Positions 47,801 to 58,837 of a stretch of 64,000 bases of DNA are shown here, piece by piece (position 1 is the first letter of the stretch; each line of letters starts with the position of its first letter). The translations under genes and the position numbers were made by a program. Source of the stretch: Ryuthela nishihirai (Eukaryota > Arthropoda > Arachnida > Araneae > Heptathelidae); the NCBI GenBank assembly GCA_038380435.1, contig JAWZYU010000013.1, forward strand, positions 65,242,446 through 65,306,445, given 5' to 3'. The notes below the pieces were generated by a model. The model was not told the DNA's origin. It saw nothing but the letters and a program-made list of their open reading frames with translations, and searched no databases.

Positions 47801-48076
47801 ATTGTTGTAATTGGCTTGCAGGCAATTTTTATGACCGGTCATAAACAGCGGTATTCCCTTTCTCGAATGTTGAAAGATTTTGATGTCTGAAAATTGCCTA
47901 TCATTCATAAATACTTCCATGTTTAAAAATACCCAGCTTGGTCACTGACATTTGCTAAACAGATGTTATTGAGGCATTCTGGGTCTGAGCTATAAATATT
48001 TATAATGAAAAATTCCAGGAGAACCCCTCGCGGCCCAATACAATTGATGCCAGGCCCCGGTTGTTGAGAAACACTG
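44838..48076 (-). mobile_element. hAT-type DNA transposon
   Basis: Ends are CAGTGGTTCTCAACC at 44838 and, on the reverse strand, CAGTGTTTCTCAAC at 48076, the terminus style of hAT elements. It is flanked by AATTAAAT (44830-44837) and GATTAAAT (48077-48084), an 8-bp duplication with one mismatch. It encloses a minus-strand BED-finger hAT transposase. About 3.2 kb. Confidence 0.85.
45596..47554 (-). pseudogene. hAT transposase (BED-finger, ZBED5-like), broken
   Basis: The N-terminal frame 47554-47012 has a BED-type zinc finger, with C..C in PQCVICAIV and the H...H pair in LTRHLNKKHSD. The core continues at 46980-46702 (MKDIPLSNDTVERRISDM, LFALQLDESTDIQN, where DEST holds the first acidic residue) and 46766-46524 (CIGVFIDGTACLTGRNSNL, MHCYIHRQNL). 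Middle pieces lie at 46223-45841. The C-terminal dimerisation region is at 45781-45596 (TKQRNCLQLSDYLRLAITSI, HPRINKLMDRK). At least four frame changes or stops make it non-functional. The layout matches the ZBED5/SCAND3-like group of hAT proteins, which have also been domesticated in vertebrates; here the decay argues against domestication. Confidence 0.85.
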
Positions 48077-48388
48077 GATTAAATGACTTAAGGAAATATC
48101 TGTTTATACCTGAGAGTGTAGTTATTGAGAGACTCCCCCCAACAACATTTGTCTGAAAATTTCCTATCATTCATAAATACTTCCATGTTTAAAAATACCC
48201 AGCTTGGTCACTGACATTTGCTACACAGATGTTATTTAGGCATTCTGGGTCTGAGCTATAAATATTTATAATGAAAAATTCCAGGAGAACCCCTCGCGGC
48301 CTAATACAATTGATGCCAGGGCCCGGTGGTTGAGAAACACTGGATTAAATGACTTAAGGAATTATCTGTTTGTACCTGAGACTCTTCA
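47883..48388. repeat. 266-bp tandem duplication of the hAT 3' end
   Basis: The block from GTCTGAAAATTGCCTATCAT to CACTGGATTAAATGACTTAAGG is repeated at 48149-48388. Both copies hold the hAT terminus and the following GATTAAATGACTTA flank, so the duplication came after insertion. Confidence 0.9.
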
Positions 48389-49221
48389 TTAAAATCAAAC
48401 TTCATAAATCCAATTACCCATTTCTCCATTAGTATCAAAGTGTCCCAACCTATAATTTTGAGAAAAGCTTTTAATTTTTTTTTTATATCATACCTTCCTC
48501 TAGCAAATATGCCTGTATATCAGTATCAGAACTTATTCATAAACTATGCTCTGTATCAGTGGTTTGCAACATATGGGAGCCACTTATACAGAGCTGCCAA
48601 CCCATGGGGCCTGCAGTTATTTCAGGGGGTCTGTGAATCCATATGTGCACCAAACATAGTCATTTTGATCTTTATTTTGCCCCAACAAATCATGCAGCAT
48701 GAATAGTGTGTTTTCTGTTGATAGTTTCCTATTGATTTTTTTTGCATAACAAGAAAAACATTTTCTGTCTTTTCAGAAGAAAATATTACTTTTGCTTTTG
48801 CCAAAATGTCCCTATTAGAGTAGGTTGTTTACTGTATGTTTTTGTGATTTTGGCAGTGAAGTGTGCTTGTAGACTTAGTGATAAAAATGAATTCTGAGTG
48901 TTTCATTTACTTAAGGTAGGGTTTTTCACCACTTTCTGTGATGTATTTTGGCAGAAATATCCAACAGAATAATTGAAATATTCCAGAATCATCACCAGAT
49001 TTACCCCCCCCCCCCCCTTTCAACCCAGTTGAGATCTAACATAAATAAACCATATGACATAGGCAAACCTTTCCAAATATATGTTACACAGAAGTAACAA
49101 TAATACAGAAGTACACAGAAGTAAAATAATAGTTACTTCTGTGTGTAATACACAGAAGTAACTATTATTGATTACATTTCAAGACCTCATTTTTAAGCAC
49201 GTCAGTGTGGATCATAGATCA
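48389..49221. other. no gene recognised
   Basis: AT-rich DNA. About 48548 CATCAGTGGTTTGCAAC-like sequence resembles another hAT end. 48838-48985 repeats about 44455-44590. A C run lies near 49003-49016. Confidence 0.35.
49125..49169. repeat. 20-bp perfect hairpin
   Basis: The arms AATAATAGTTACTTCTGTGT and its exact complement are separated by GTAAT. Further CACAGAAGTAA pieces lie just upstream (49086-49122). Confidence 0.95.
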
Positions 49222-49223
49222 TA

Positions 49224-50417
49224 CATTGAAGTGCCATTGAATTAGGGATAGGAAACGTTATCCAAATTCAGTACTGCAAGTCCTGCATTTGGGTGCATGC
49301 ATGGCTGAAACTCTGGTCATATATAGTTGTCAACTTTGGCTTCCCCGAGCATTCATCATGAGAAGAGTAATGGGAAAGGCGCGGGATTTAGATGCATTTG
49401 ACAGGGCAGATCGTAGGTGCCTGACTGATGGGGACACTCGATCTCTGAAATTGTCAATGAACTTGGATTTTCTTGTACAACAGTTTCAAGAGTGTTCCGT
49501 GAATATGAAAATTCTGGTGAATAAACAAGCCCTCGGACAAACTGCAAAGGACAACCAGAAGTGAATGATCGTGGGCTTCGCCTTCTGACCCGCATCATAC
49601 AGACTGATAGGGGCCAGACATTATCTGAAATCACCTCCCATCTGAACGTGGATTCCAGCCGGGAAGTCAGTGCATGGACTGTGCAATGCTCACTTCATCG
49701 TCTTGGCTTCAGGAGCTGCTGACCTAAAAGAGTCCCACTTCTAACAGCATGACACCGGGCTCAACACCTTTGCCTGGGCTAAAGAACATCAAAATTGGCA
49801 ACAAATAGCCTGGACTGATGAATCCCGATTTAAACTTCATTATGTCAGTGAGAGACAGGGTATGGAGCCATGAAGCCATGGATCCTGCATGTCAGGTTGG
49901 AACAGTACAAACTGGTGGTGGCTCAGTGATGGCCTGTGGTGTCCTCAGTTGGACGTCTGTGGGACCTTTGGTACATGTACCAATGACTCTCAGTGCATTC
50001 CGGTATGTAGAACTCATGGTTGACCATTTGCACCCATTTATGGCCATCATGCATTCCAATGGAGATGGTGTCTACCAGCAAGACAACTGTTCATTTCACA
50101 GGTCCAAGTTGGCTACTGCATGGTTGCAGAAGCATTCTGCTGACTTTGAAATAATGAATTGGCCAACTAGAAGCCCAGATTTAAATCCCATCAAATCTTT
50201 GTGATACCGTTGAGCAGAGTGTTCAGACCCGCATCCCATCAGCAACGACCTTGAGAGAATTGTGGACAGTTCTGGAGAATGCATTGGTCGCCATATCTGT
50301 GTAACATTTATGCAAGCTTGTGGATTCCTTGCCTCGTCATGTGGTGGTAGTTATCAGGGCCAAAGGGGATCCAACACTTTACTAGTTTACTATCCCTAAT
50401 TCAATGGCACTTCAATG
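49224..50417 (+). mobile_element. Tc1-like transposon with perfect inverted repeats
   Basis: 1194 bp between TA dinucleotides (49222-49223 and 50418-50419). The terminal inverted repeats are at least 28 bp and identical: CATTGAAGTGCCATTGAATT at the left end and its complement at the right. It contains one decayed transposase gene. Size and ends are typical of Tc1/mariner. Confidence 0.95.
49370..50385 (+). pseudogene. Tc1-like transposase, frameshifted
   Basis: The ATG at 49370 starts MGKARDLDAFDRA, the usual Tc1 N-terminus with two helix-turn-helix domains. Frames then shift through about 49480-49760 (PEVNDRGLRLLTRIIQT; SSREVSAWTV). The catalytic half reads SDE-type WTDESRF at about 49812, GGGSVMACGVLSWTSVGPLV near 49916, DGVYQQDNCSFHRSK near 50064, and SPDLNPI near 50172, where the third acidic position (usually E or D just after NPI) reads Lys. 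It ends RAKGDPTLY with a stop at 50385. Stops and frameshifts make it inactive. Confidence 0.9.
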
Positions 50418-51569
50418 TAGGAAAAAGGATGCACTTCACCAAGATGCACCTCAGGAAAGAGTTAGACTTTACAGTTGGTTTCTTTACAGAAGGAGTTAGA
50501 CTTCACAGGGTGTTATATCTACACACTCTCCACACACTTTGCACTTCCCTGTTGAATGCTGAGTTGTGTCTTAAATTCAAATGGCCTCAGATGGCTGGAC
50601 CCCATAACTCTGTATACTTTATATACTATATATTTTTTACTGCTATATATGAGGTCCTGAACATGTCCTTGGCCTCATTATATACTCAAGATTTTACGTT
50701 ACATTTGCCCATTTTCCAGAGTAAGGGTATATTGATGAGTGTTTCTCTTTCCCTGCATTTATAGCTGACATAATGCTTGTTTGATGAAAGCCACATCTTC
50801 CACAAGTGAGGCCTGAACCATATTTTATTCTCCATTATATGGATAATAAGGCTTTAATTTAGCACTGCTTGCTAGATAAGCTAATTAAATTATTACAAGA
50901 CTTTAGCAATGTATTGCCCACCGTAAAATCCATTTTTAAAGCTGAATAAAATACTATATTTCCATTTTTGGACATTACAGAGATTTGTAGACAGTATCAC
51001 ATCTTTTAATGCATAGATATAGATGCACATCTTTATAAAATAAGTGCATAGATATGAAATCCTTCTGTAAACATCTGTATATAGAAAAATATAATGTAAT
51101 CCTAATAAGTACCAATATTATTCCTAATAGCTTCAACTACTCCAAAACACACAAGTGCATTGGTATTCCACCCTAAACTACACCCTTTTGTAAGCATCGA
51201 TAGAAAAAAAATATATGATATAATTCTTAATAAGTACCCAGTATTATGCACCAAACGACATAAGCATTCAAGTTTTAACACATATTGTACAAAATCTTAT
51301 GAATACTCTTATACAGAACAATTGCTAAAATAAGAAGTTAATTTTATTTATGAAGTGGTAGAAGATGCTGGGTACCTTAAGTTGAAGATTGATGAACTTC
51401 ATAAAATATTTAAATATGAATGGCCAATTGCAATTAATATTTTAAGCATTTTAAAATATTTACAATAAAATTTTATGTAGTAATAAAATAAAAGGAAAAA
51501 AACACAAAATTATGAAAATTTTCTAAAATTTGGATGACCGAAAACCTTTTAGACTTAATTGAAAAAAAT
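50418..51569. repeat. no gene; diverged tandem units of about 120 bp
   Basis: AT-rich DNA. Near 51060-51270 the sequence TAAGTACC...TATTAT...CACAAGTGCATT appears again as TAAGTACCCAGTATTATGCA...CATAAGCATT, suggesting a two-unit decayed tandem repeat. No coding signal. Confidence 0.35.
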
Positions 51570-54500
51570 CCCCAGTGATGATGCGCAGAACCTGCCAGAT
51601 CTAGCACTTAATGTTCGACACCTCCTTCTCATGGTGCAGGCCGTTACTACCTTTCGAAAGAGATATTCTCTTTTGGGAGGAGCAGAAGGGGAGAGCTGCC
51701 AGCTCAGTTGTGGCCTACTGATCTGGTCATCTATGCCGCTTTTTTCTTTTTTTTTTTTTTCGACCTTGCTGAGGAGTGGTCAACTTTACATGACCATTTA
51801 TTATACTCATTAGACTGGACTAGTTATAGATTTGAGCTTGATTATGGATCCTGAAGCTGTGTTTCTGTCGCTGTGTTTTCTGTTTGTTTGTGGGTTACCA
51901 GCGCTAAGCGAACAGAGACATGAGATACCTTATATGAGCTGGTGGATAATCCTCATCATTGCAGGTACCTCAATCCTCACTTAGCTAGTTGGGCATTGCC
52001 AATCCTAAACTGGAGTAATGTGTCTCAGGCAGGTCATATGGCTCTTGAAAAGGTGATGAAAAGGTTCCTGCCAACATTGTACTTCAGCCTGTGGTGGAGG
52101 AGTAACAGGTTTTTGCCTCATGCCTGTGATTGGGGGGCTGTTTGATATTGTTGGCCCTACCTCTGTCAATAAACATAGTTTCTTTAAAAATCCTACTAAT
52201 GATTTTCTCTCTGCAGGTATGTGGAATGTGAGGATGTTACATAGAGATTATTCTCTTGATACCGTCATGCAGGAATTTCAGCATTATAACCTAGATATTC
52301 TAGACTTGCCAAGAGACCAGATGGACAAGTAAAGGTGAGATACTTAAAAATAACTTTAAATTTCTCTTTTCAAACAGGGAGGATGGAAAGCATCTTCAAG
52401 GTGTAGGTTTGCTTCTCAGCAGACATGCCAGTGATGCTCTTCTAGAATATGACTGCATTAATAAAAGATTTCTTGCAGCTAAATTTAAAACAAAAATTAA
52501 AGACTTGAATATCATCTGTTGTCATCCCCCACAGAGGATTCTGATGAGAATGAGAAAGATACGATTTACAGCCAGCTTCAGGATATTTTTAATTCTGTGA
52601 AGAAAGGAGTATTTCTCTTGTGCTAGGTGACTTCAATACTAAAGTTGGTACTGACTCTTATCTTTGGGCAGGAGTGTTAGGTCCCTTTGGCATTGTCTAT
52701 TCCAATGGCAATGACGAATGTCTCCTACAGGGTAAGTGAACTTAATGGTTTGTGAATAACTAGCATATACTACAAACTATGGGACATTTATAAATATACA
52801 TGAGTTTCACCTGATGGTTTGCACAGGAATATGATAGATTGCATTTTAATTAACAGCAAGTGGGCTAATTCAATTAGGAATACCAGTTCATATAGGGGAG
52901 CCAAAAATTGGGTCTAACCATTACCTGGTCAAAAGAGTCTTGCAGCCGAAGCTTAAAAAATGCTGTGCTAAGGTTAAGAAATTAGGTCTAACACTGAATG
53001 TCTGAAAGATCCAGATATAGCCAAATCATACCATGATAGGTTACTTAGTCATTAGGATAATCGTGGTTTGCTTACTGTACTCTAACAGTAATCTTTTGGG
53101 TAAAAGGAAACGGAGGAAACAAAATTATTTGAGTGATAAGGTTATGGAACTTATTTCTGAAAGAAGGAAGTGCAGGATTAATATGAATCAACACCCTACT
53201 AGTCCTAACAGAAAGCATTACAACGAGCTTAATAAACATGTAAAGGATAAGTTAACACTGATAAGAATCTTTGGCTAGATAGCTTGGCTGACAAAGCAGA
53301 GGAAGCAGTTAGACAGCACAAAAGCAGGGGGTTGTACCAGATTGTTAATATGTTATGTGGGAAGAAACAGACAGGTACACAAGGATGAAATGGTAAGGTG
53401 GTTGAAGGTTTGGAATCTGTGATGGCTAGGTGGGTTGAGCATTTCAGAGATATCTAAACAATGTGATTATTTCTATTCCCATTATCTGTAATGAGGACAG
53501 ATGCATCATTGGATTTAATGATGGCCCTATATCGCATTCTGAAACGCTTTGGCTATCTCTGCATTAAAACTGCATATTTTTTTTTTATTTTTAAAAGGAA
53601 GAAGGTATTTCCCTACACAAAGGACAGAGATAACCTAGAAGCTATATTAGGCTTGTCCTGGAGGGTGGATGAAATCACTGAAATGCTTAGAGCTGGGAGC
53701 ATTTGTGTTGTCACATGGCTGACTGAAATTCTTGAGAAATGTTTAGAGTTACAGAAACATGTGATTACTAGCTTAATAGATTTCAAAACGACTTTTGACT
53801 TTGTTGATCAACATAATTTGTGGTTGATAGTTAGATCATATGGAATACCTGATAAGTTGATTAGTGTAATGAAAGCTCTCTATAATAACGCTGAGTTGTT
53901 TGTGAGAGTTGGCATGTCTTGCGGTGATTGGTTTAGCATTGCTAGTGGAGTTAGACAAGGATGCATTTTATTTCTTTTCTGTTTTGTTTGGTTATTGATT
54001 ACGTTATGTGAAATTCTTTGGAGGGGAAAGATTTTGGCCTTAAATGGTCTAGAGATTTCAAAATTTCTGATTTAGAGTATGCAGATGATTTGGCCCTGTT
54101 GGCTAATGATGTTGATGAGATGAATTCTTTCATTAGGGCTGTTCATGAGAATTGTAATAGAGTAGGTTTGGTAAATAAACATAGAAAAAAACTAAAGTGA
54201 TGAAAACTGGTCAGGCAGATAGTGCTTCAGTTGCTTTGAATGGCTACACTCCTGAACAAATGTCTCCGTTATCTTGGAAGCTATGTAACAGATACTGGTG
54301 ATGTGTGGGCATGAGATAAATAGAAGAATAGGGATTGCCGCTGAAACTTTTAAGAATCTATGGAAAGTGTGGAAAAATAGGCATAAACATCTAAAAACTA
54401 AAATTAGGTGGTATAATAGTTTGGTCCTTTCTAAACTTAGTTATGGTTGTGAAACATGGACCCTTTGTAAGCAGGATAACAAGAAGCTTAATGCCTTTCA

Positions 54501-54617
54501 TTCTAGATGTTTATGTAGTATCTTGGGCATTAAGTGGTTCGACTTTGTAAGTAATGATGAGGTTAGAAGAAGGAGTCATCAACCTCCTTTGAGCATCATA
54601 TTGTGCAGAGAGAGACA
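51570..54617 (+). pseudogene. RTE-like LINE copy G, internally deleted and 3'-truncated
   Basis: Starts at the family 5' end (CCCAGTGATGATGCGCAGAAC). The leader and endonuclease are present with many stops (MWNVRMLHRDYSLD at about 52220, LLSRHASDALL at 52409). At 53566-53660 about 80 bases of foreign T-rich sequence sit before DEITEMLRAG. Immediately after (about 53727) the RT lacks roughly 250 bases: the ACTGAAATTCTTGAGAAATG junction joins two sites that share a short homology. YADDLALLANDVDEMN survives at 54079-54126. The copy stops at about 54617, before the usual 3' end and tail. Confidence 0.85.
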
Positions 54618-54912
54618 CTGTTCCACACTCACTGACACCTCTACAGAATCATTGCACGTTGTATGTGCTGCATAGACAAATCCACTACTGGCATGAAGGT
54701 GGAGGTTCACATGCACTTATGGATTCTGTTGCAATCGGTACAGAACATGGAAAATTACAGTAAAAAGTGTAGGTCAATCTTTAACCACCCTTGTATTATG
54801 AACATATTATTCAATTACTTACAGGTAAGCTACTTAGCTTTGTGGGTCTTATGTGTTTTGTATTATTTGTTCTTATGAATGAATAAATAATGTCTGAAAA
54901 AAAAAAGAAAGA
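54618..54912 (+). other. poly(A)-tailed fragment of unknown origin
   Basis: Sequence replacing the LINE 3' end. It ends with AATAAA at 54882-54887 and an A-rich tail starting 9 bases later, the layout of a polyadenylated transcript copied into DNA. One frame reads YWHEGGGSHALMDSV, which I cannot assign. Confidence 0.4.
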
Positions 54913-55643
54913 AAAGAAAAATCACAACCTGCATAATTAGAAACCCAGATCTTAGAAATACCCTATAATTTTATCTTTTATCAATAATTTATTCCAGGAA
55001 CCAATTTTATACAAATCTGAATAACAAGTACTTATTTCAGTGACCCATTCTATTGTAAATTTAACTGCAATTGAATCATTCCCAGTGGAGGTATATATAT
55101 TGTATCATGATCTAGGATTAACATAAGCTATGTATTCACTAAATATGGCTTTTGATATCTCTTGTCTTTTCTGGTGTTGCACTTTTAATGGCCAGCAGTG
55201 TATATCGTTTCGAATGCTAAAGGTAATTCATTAATAAGAGATAAAATCCCTGAAAAAAAAATAATAATCACAGCTGAATAGTGATCATTGATTTTATTAC
55301 TAAAATTCATTAAAGATTTAAAGTCATAATAAAAAATGTTTATTTTCCTTTTTACTTAATTTTTTTTACACAATTTTAAGCAAAATTTATAAATTTAAAT
55401 TATGATGGGCCAATGCCCAAATCTGTGCTATTTTTAAGCTGACCAAGCTTGGGCTTGAAGTCATCTCAGGTAGTGGGAGGGTAGATACTGCCTTCCTTTC
55501 AAAAAATTGTATTTTAAATTTTAATGAAATTGCATATTTTATATATATAGTTTTTATATACATTGTTTATAGTTAATTTGTTCACAGTATTTATAATTAA
55601 TCTGTTCTTATAAATATTTCATAGATTATTTTTTCTAAATTAG
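54913..55643. other. intron end, no gene seen
   Basis: AT-rich intron DNA. The last stretch (TTATTTTTTCTAAATTAG) is a good splice acceptor ending at 55643. Confidence 0.6.
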
Positions 55644-55762
55644 GTTCACTAAATTTAGATGTGGGCAAAGCAGTTCATCAATTCAGAAATGGAATTAAGT
55701 ATTGTGCAGTCCATGATAAACATGAACCTGAATTCGGATCTCTTAGTGTTTGTATTGGAAAG
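55644..55762 (+). CDS. MRPL1: ribosomal protein L1-family exon (probable MRPL1), downstream of the 49-kb intron
   Basis: A 119-nt internal exon. It completes the split Gly codon from 6301 and then reads SLNLDVGKAVHQF, RNGIKYCAVHDKHEPEFGSL and SVCIGK without a stop, closing in phase 0 before a GT donor (GTAGTA at 55763). NG-x-LN, KAV..F.NGIKY, D..E..FG and the closing IGK fit the second half of the L1 domain, the part after the FP..NG turn. Together with 6181-6301 this covers about 80 residues of the protein. The next exon was not found before 64000. The downstream intron begins to fill with piggyBac sequence at 55897. Confidence 0.75.
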
Positions 55763-55896
55763 GTAGTAGAAATTATAACTGTTTGAATTATTTTCCCCTG
55801 TGGCAAAATGTATTTCAGACTTATAAAGTAATAAAATATTCTGATACTCTTTGTGAATAGAAAAAAAGGTATTAAGTAACTTTAAATCCTGTTTAA

Positions 55897-56675
55897 CCCT
55901 TCCAGTGTGCAGCCTGAAAAACTGGTTTCCATCTAGAGGCCAAGCTATTTTCTTCCTATGCTCAGCCAAAAAAATAAACTTTAGAACTTTATTGCCAAAT
56001 AACTAATGAAAGGAATTATGGCATGTTATATGTTAAATTAATCAGCATTCTGGATTTTCTAAAAGTATAATATTTAACCAAAAAGACAATTAATTTTATT
56101 TTAATAGGATTTTTTTACAGTCATATTGTAAAAAAGTGCATCTGGCAACACAAAGATTTATTTAAAAAAACTAATAGACAGAAATGATTACAATGCACAT
56201 GAATAAAATGGAACAGAAAAATTTTACTTGAAATGAATATAATGGAACAAAAAAAAAGATTATTTACTTGAAACAAAAAAAATTTTTGTTTCAAGTAAAT
56301 ATTTCTCTCATTCTGGTACCTTTTTAAAACATATTTTAAACTTTTTTTTAGGTACCATACTTGGAGAAAAATCCAGGCTTTTAGCCAATTGTGCTGAGTC
56401 AGATAAACAAGTCAACTTTAGTATTTAAAAAAAATAACCAATCAACAGAAATAGGTCATTTTATATATGAAATTAAGCAGAATTTAATTCTTTATTTTAA
56501 TAAACTTTTTCATAGTGATGATGTAGAAAAAAGGGTTTATTATGGCAATTAAGACCTAATTCTGAAAAATCTACAAACTAAATTTGTTTCATTAGATTTA
56601 AATACAAATAATATTTTATTCCAAATAATAAAATATATTTTTTTTACCTTAGGCAAAGGAGTTGGCAACCTCCTT
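55897..56675. mobile_element. piggyBac end, diverged (PB-B)
   Basis: Begins CCCTTCCAGTGTGCAGCC after TTAA (55893-55896). About 100 bases in, it shares AAATAACTAATGAAAGGAA and CATGTTATAT with the right end of PB-A read in reverse (33424-33575). The other end of this element is not identified; it may share the right terminus at 59254. The interior to 56675 is AT-rich with a 19-bp hairpin at 56261-56301. Confidence 0.6.
56261..56301. repeat. 19-bp perfect hairpin
   Basis: The arms TATTTACTTGAAACAAAAA and its complement surround a 3-base loop. Confidence 0.9.
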
Positions 56676-57790
56676 TAACCCTTACAGTGTCCAGCCTGAA
56701 AAGACCCTTTTCTTTCTTTCTTTCTTCTCATGGCTATTGACCTCTCTTTCTCCATAATTTTCCAGTGCCCTTGATGTCAGCTGATCTATGTTTAGACGTC
56801 AAAAAATGAACTTCTTTATTGTCCTTCCATTTCACATGGAGAATGTTATTGGCTGACCAGATGTCATACTCTCCAGGCTTCAATTTCTTGGCTGAAATAT
56901 CTTTAGGCATCTCTTTTCTCATAGGCCTTACAGTGCCTATTGTATTCATAGAACAATTTGTTAGTCTTTTTGCAAAGATCTGGTGATGTGTACCAATTGT
57001 TTAAAAAGAGGGTGTTCCTCTTATCTAGCAATGGTTGACACATGCCCATTACCACGTTTGTGCTGGTGGGAAGACTGGAATCAGTGTTGTCATCTCCAAC
57101 ATAAATTTTGAAATAATGACAATATCCAGTTGAAGATTCACAAATTTTATACACCTTTATTCCAAAACATGAATGCTTTGAACGGTTGCACTGCACATAT
57201 GACAGGCACCCCCTGAATTTCATGACTCTCGTCTAACACTGTGTCTTGAGCAGGAAAGTAGAGACTAGAGAATTTTTCTGAAAAATGTCTGATAATGTTC
57301 CTAATCTTTTTTAGCTTGTCTTGCTCTTCAGCATCTCTGTTATTAGCAAAATTTAGGAATTGAGAGATTAGTTGAAACCTTTCTCTGCTCATAGTTTCCC
57401 CATAAATTGGCATTTCAATGCACCTGTTTTTGGACCAGTACAATTGTAAACGTGATTTATGAACTTGTGACATCAGTATTACCAGGGAAAAGTAACCTTT
57501 CATTTTACCTTCTGTTACTTCGAACCATTTGTCATCATTTCTTTATATCAGGATTAGCTAACTACTCCCATGCATAATCATTGTTTTTTTCTTGTTATGA
57601 TGGAGAACAAAGGGTCCATATAGTCCAGAAATATTTGCAGTTCAGATGGGAATTCAGATTCATATTTGTCTTTTATTTCGATTTCAACATCACTGTAACA
57701 ACTAAATGGATATATAATATGGTTATTTTCAGATTTTACCCACTTCCAATCACTTTGCATGACGCATTTTTGTCGTTTTGCGGGCGGTAG

Positions 57791-58320
57791 GATTCAGAGT
57801 GTACAGACACCGTACGAGCAGAGCTCGTCATCCGATTTCAGAGTGTAAGGACACCGTGCGAGCAGAGCTCGTCATCCGATTTCAGAGTGTAAGGACACCG
57901 TGCGAGCAGAGCTCGTCATCCGATTTCAGAGTGTAAGGACACCGCGCGAGCAGAGCTCGTCATCCGATTTCAGAGTGTAAGGACACCGTGCGAGCAGAGC
58001 TCGTCATCCGATTTCAGAGTGTAAGGACACCGCGCGAGCAGAGCTCGTCATCCGATTTCAGCGTGTAAGGACACCGTGCGAGCAGAGCTCGTCATCCGAT
58101 TTCAGCGTGTAAGGACACCACACGAGCAGAGCTTGTCATCCGATTTCAGCATGTAGAACACCGTGCGAGCGGAGCTCGTCATCCGATTTCAGCATATAAG
58201 GACACCGTGCGAGCAGAGCTCGTCATCCGATTTCAGTGTATAAGGACACCGCGCGAGCAGAGCTCGTCATCCGATTTCAGTGTATAAGGACACCGTGCGA
58301 GAAGAGCTCGTCATCCAATT
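57791..58320. repeat. 44-bp minisatellite, 12 copies
   Basis: Unit GTGTAAGGACACCGTGCGAG plus CAGAGCTCGTCATCCGATTTCAGA (44 bp), repeated 12 times head to tail with few differences. Each unit holds a short palindrome, CGAGC-AGA-GCTCG. It lies between the N-terminal and catalytic parts of the piggyBac gene. GC content is much higher than in the surroundings. Confidence 0.95.
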
Positions 58321-58837
58321 TAAATGGATTAATACACTATCTCCTTCTTCCTTTTACTACTCCACTATATATTTTATGCTTTCTTTCATAGTTCTTACTA
58401 TTTCAAAGCATTCTCGTTCTGAACAGTTAATAACGTAAATCATCAGGCTAAGCATAGACGAGCATTCATGATACACCTGTCGCAAGCCATTGTCACACGT
58501 TCATCTGTTGTAACAATACTTATCTCTCTATTTGGAACATGTGTTGTTCTGAATCTATCTATAATATCAGAAAACACCTGACCTAGTTTAGGTAAAGGAT
58601 CATAGCCAGGTTCACCTTTTTTTTGGCCTCACAATGCTGTTGTCACACAAATGGAAACATTGCAGCAACAGTCTGAACCTATTTCTTGACATGGTCTTTG
58701 AAAACAATGGTGTATATACAACCATCTCTTTAGACCAGTACTCAGTCAAGGATTATTTTTGAATAAGGCCTGTTACTAGGACTAAAGCAAAGAAAATTTC
58801 ATTTCTTCAGCTGAGGTTGATTTTTTCTGAAATCTAT
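58321..58837. other. piggyBac interior, no clear coding
   Basis: Sequence between the minisatellite and the N-terminal transposase frame. It probably contains decayed transposase codons (for example near 58560-58700), but I could not follow a frame. Confidence 0.4.

Noticed and set aside
57791..58320. Regular 44-bp repeats that could suggest a CRISPR array
   Set aside because: The units are directly adjacent with no variable spacers, and the setting is eukaryotic.
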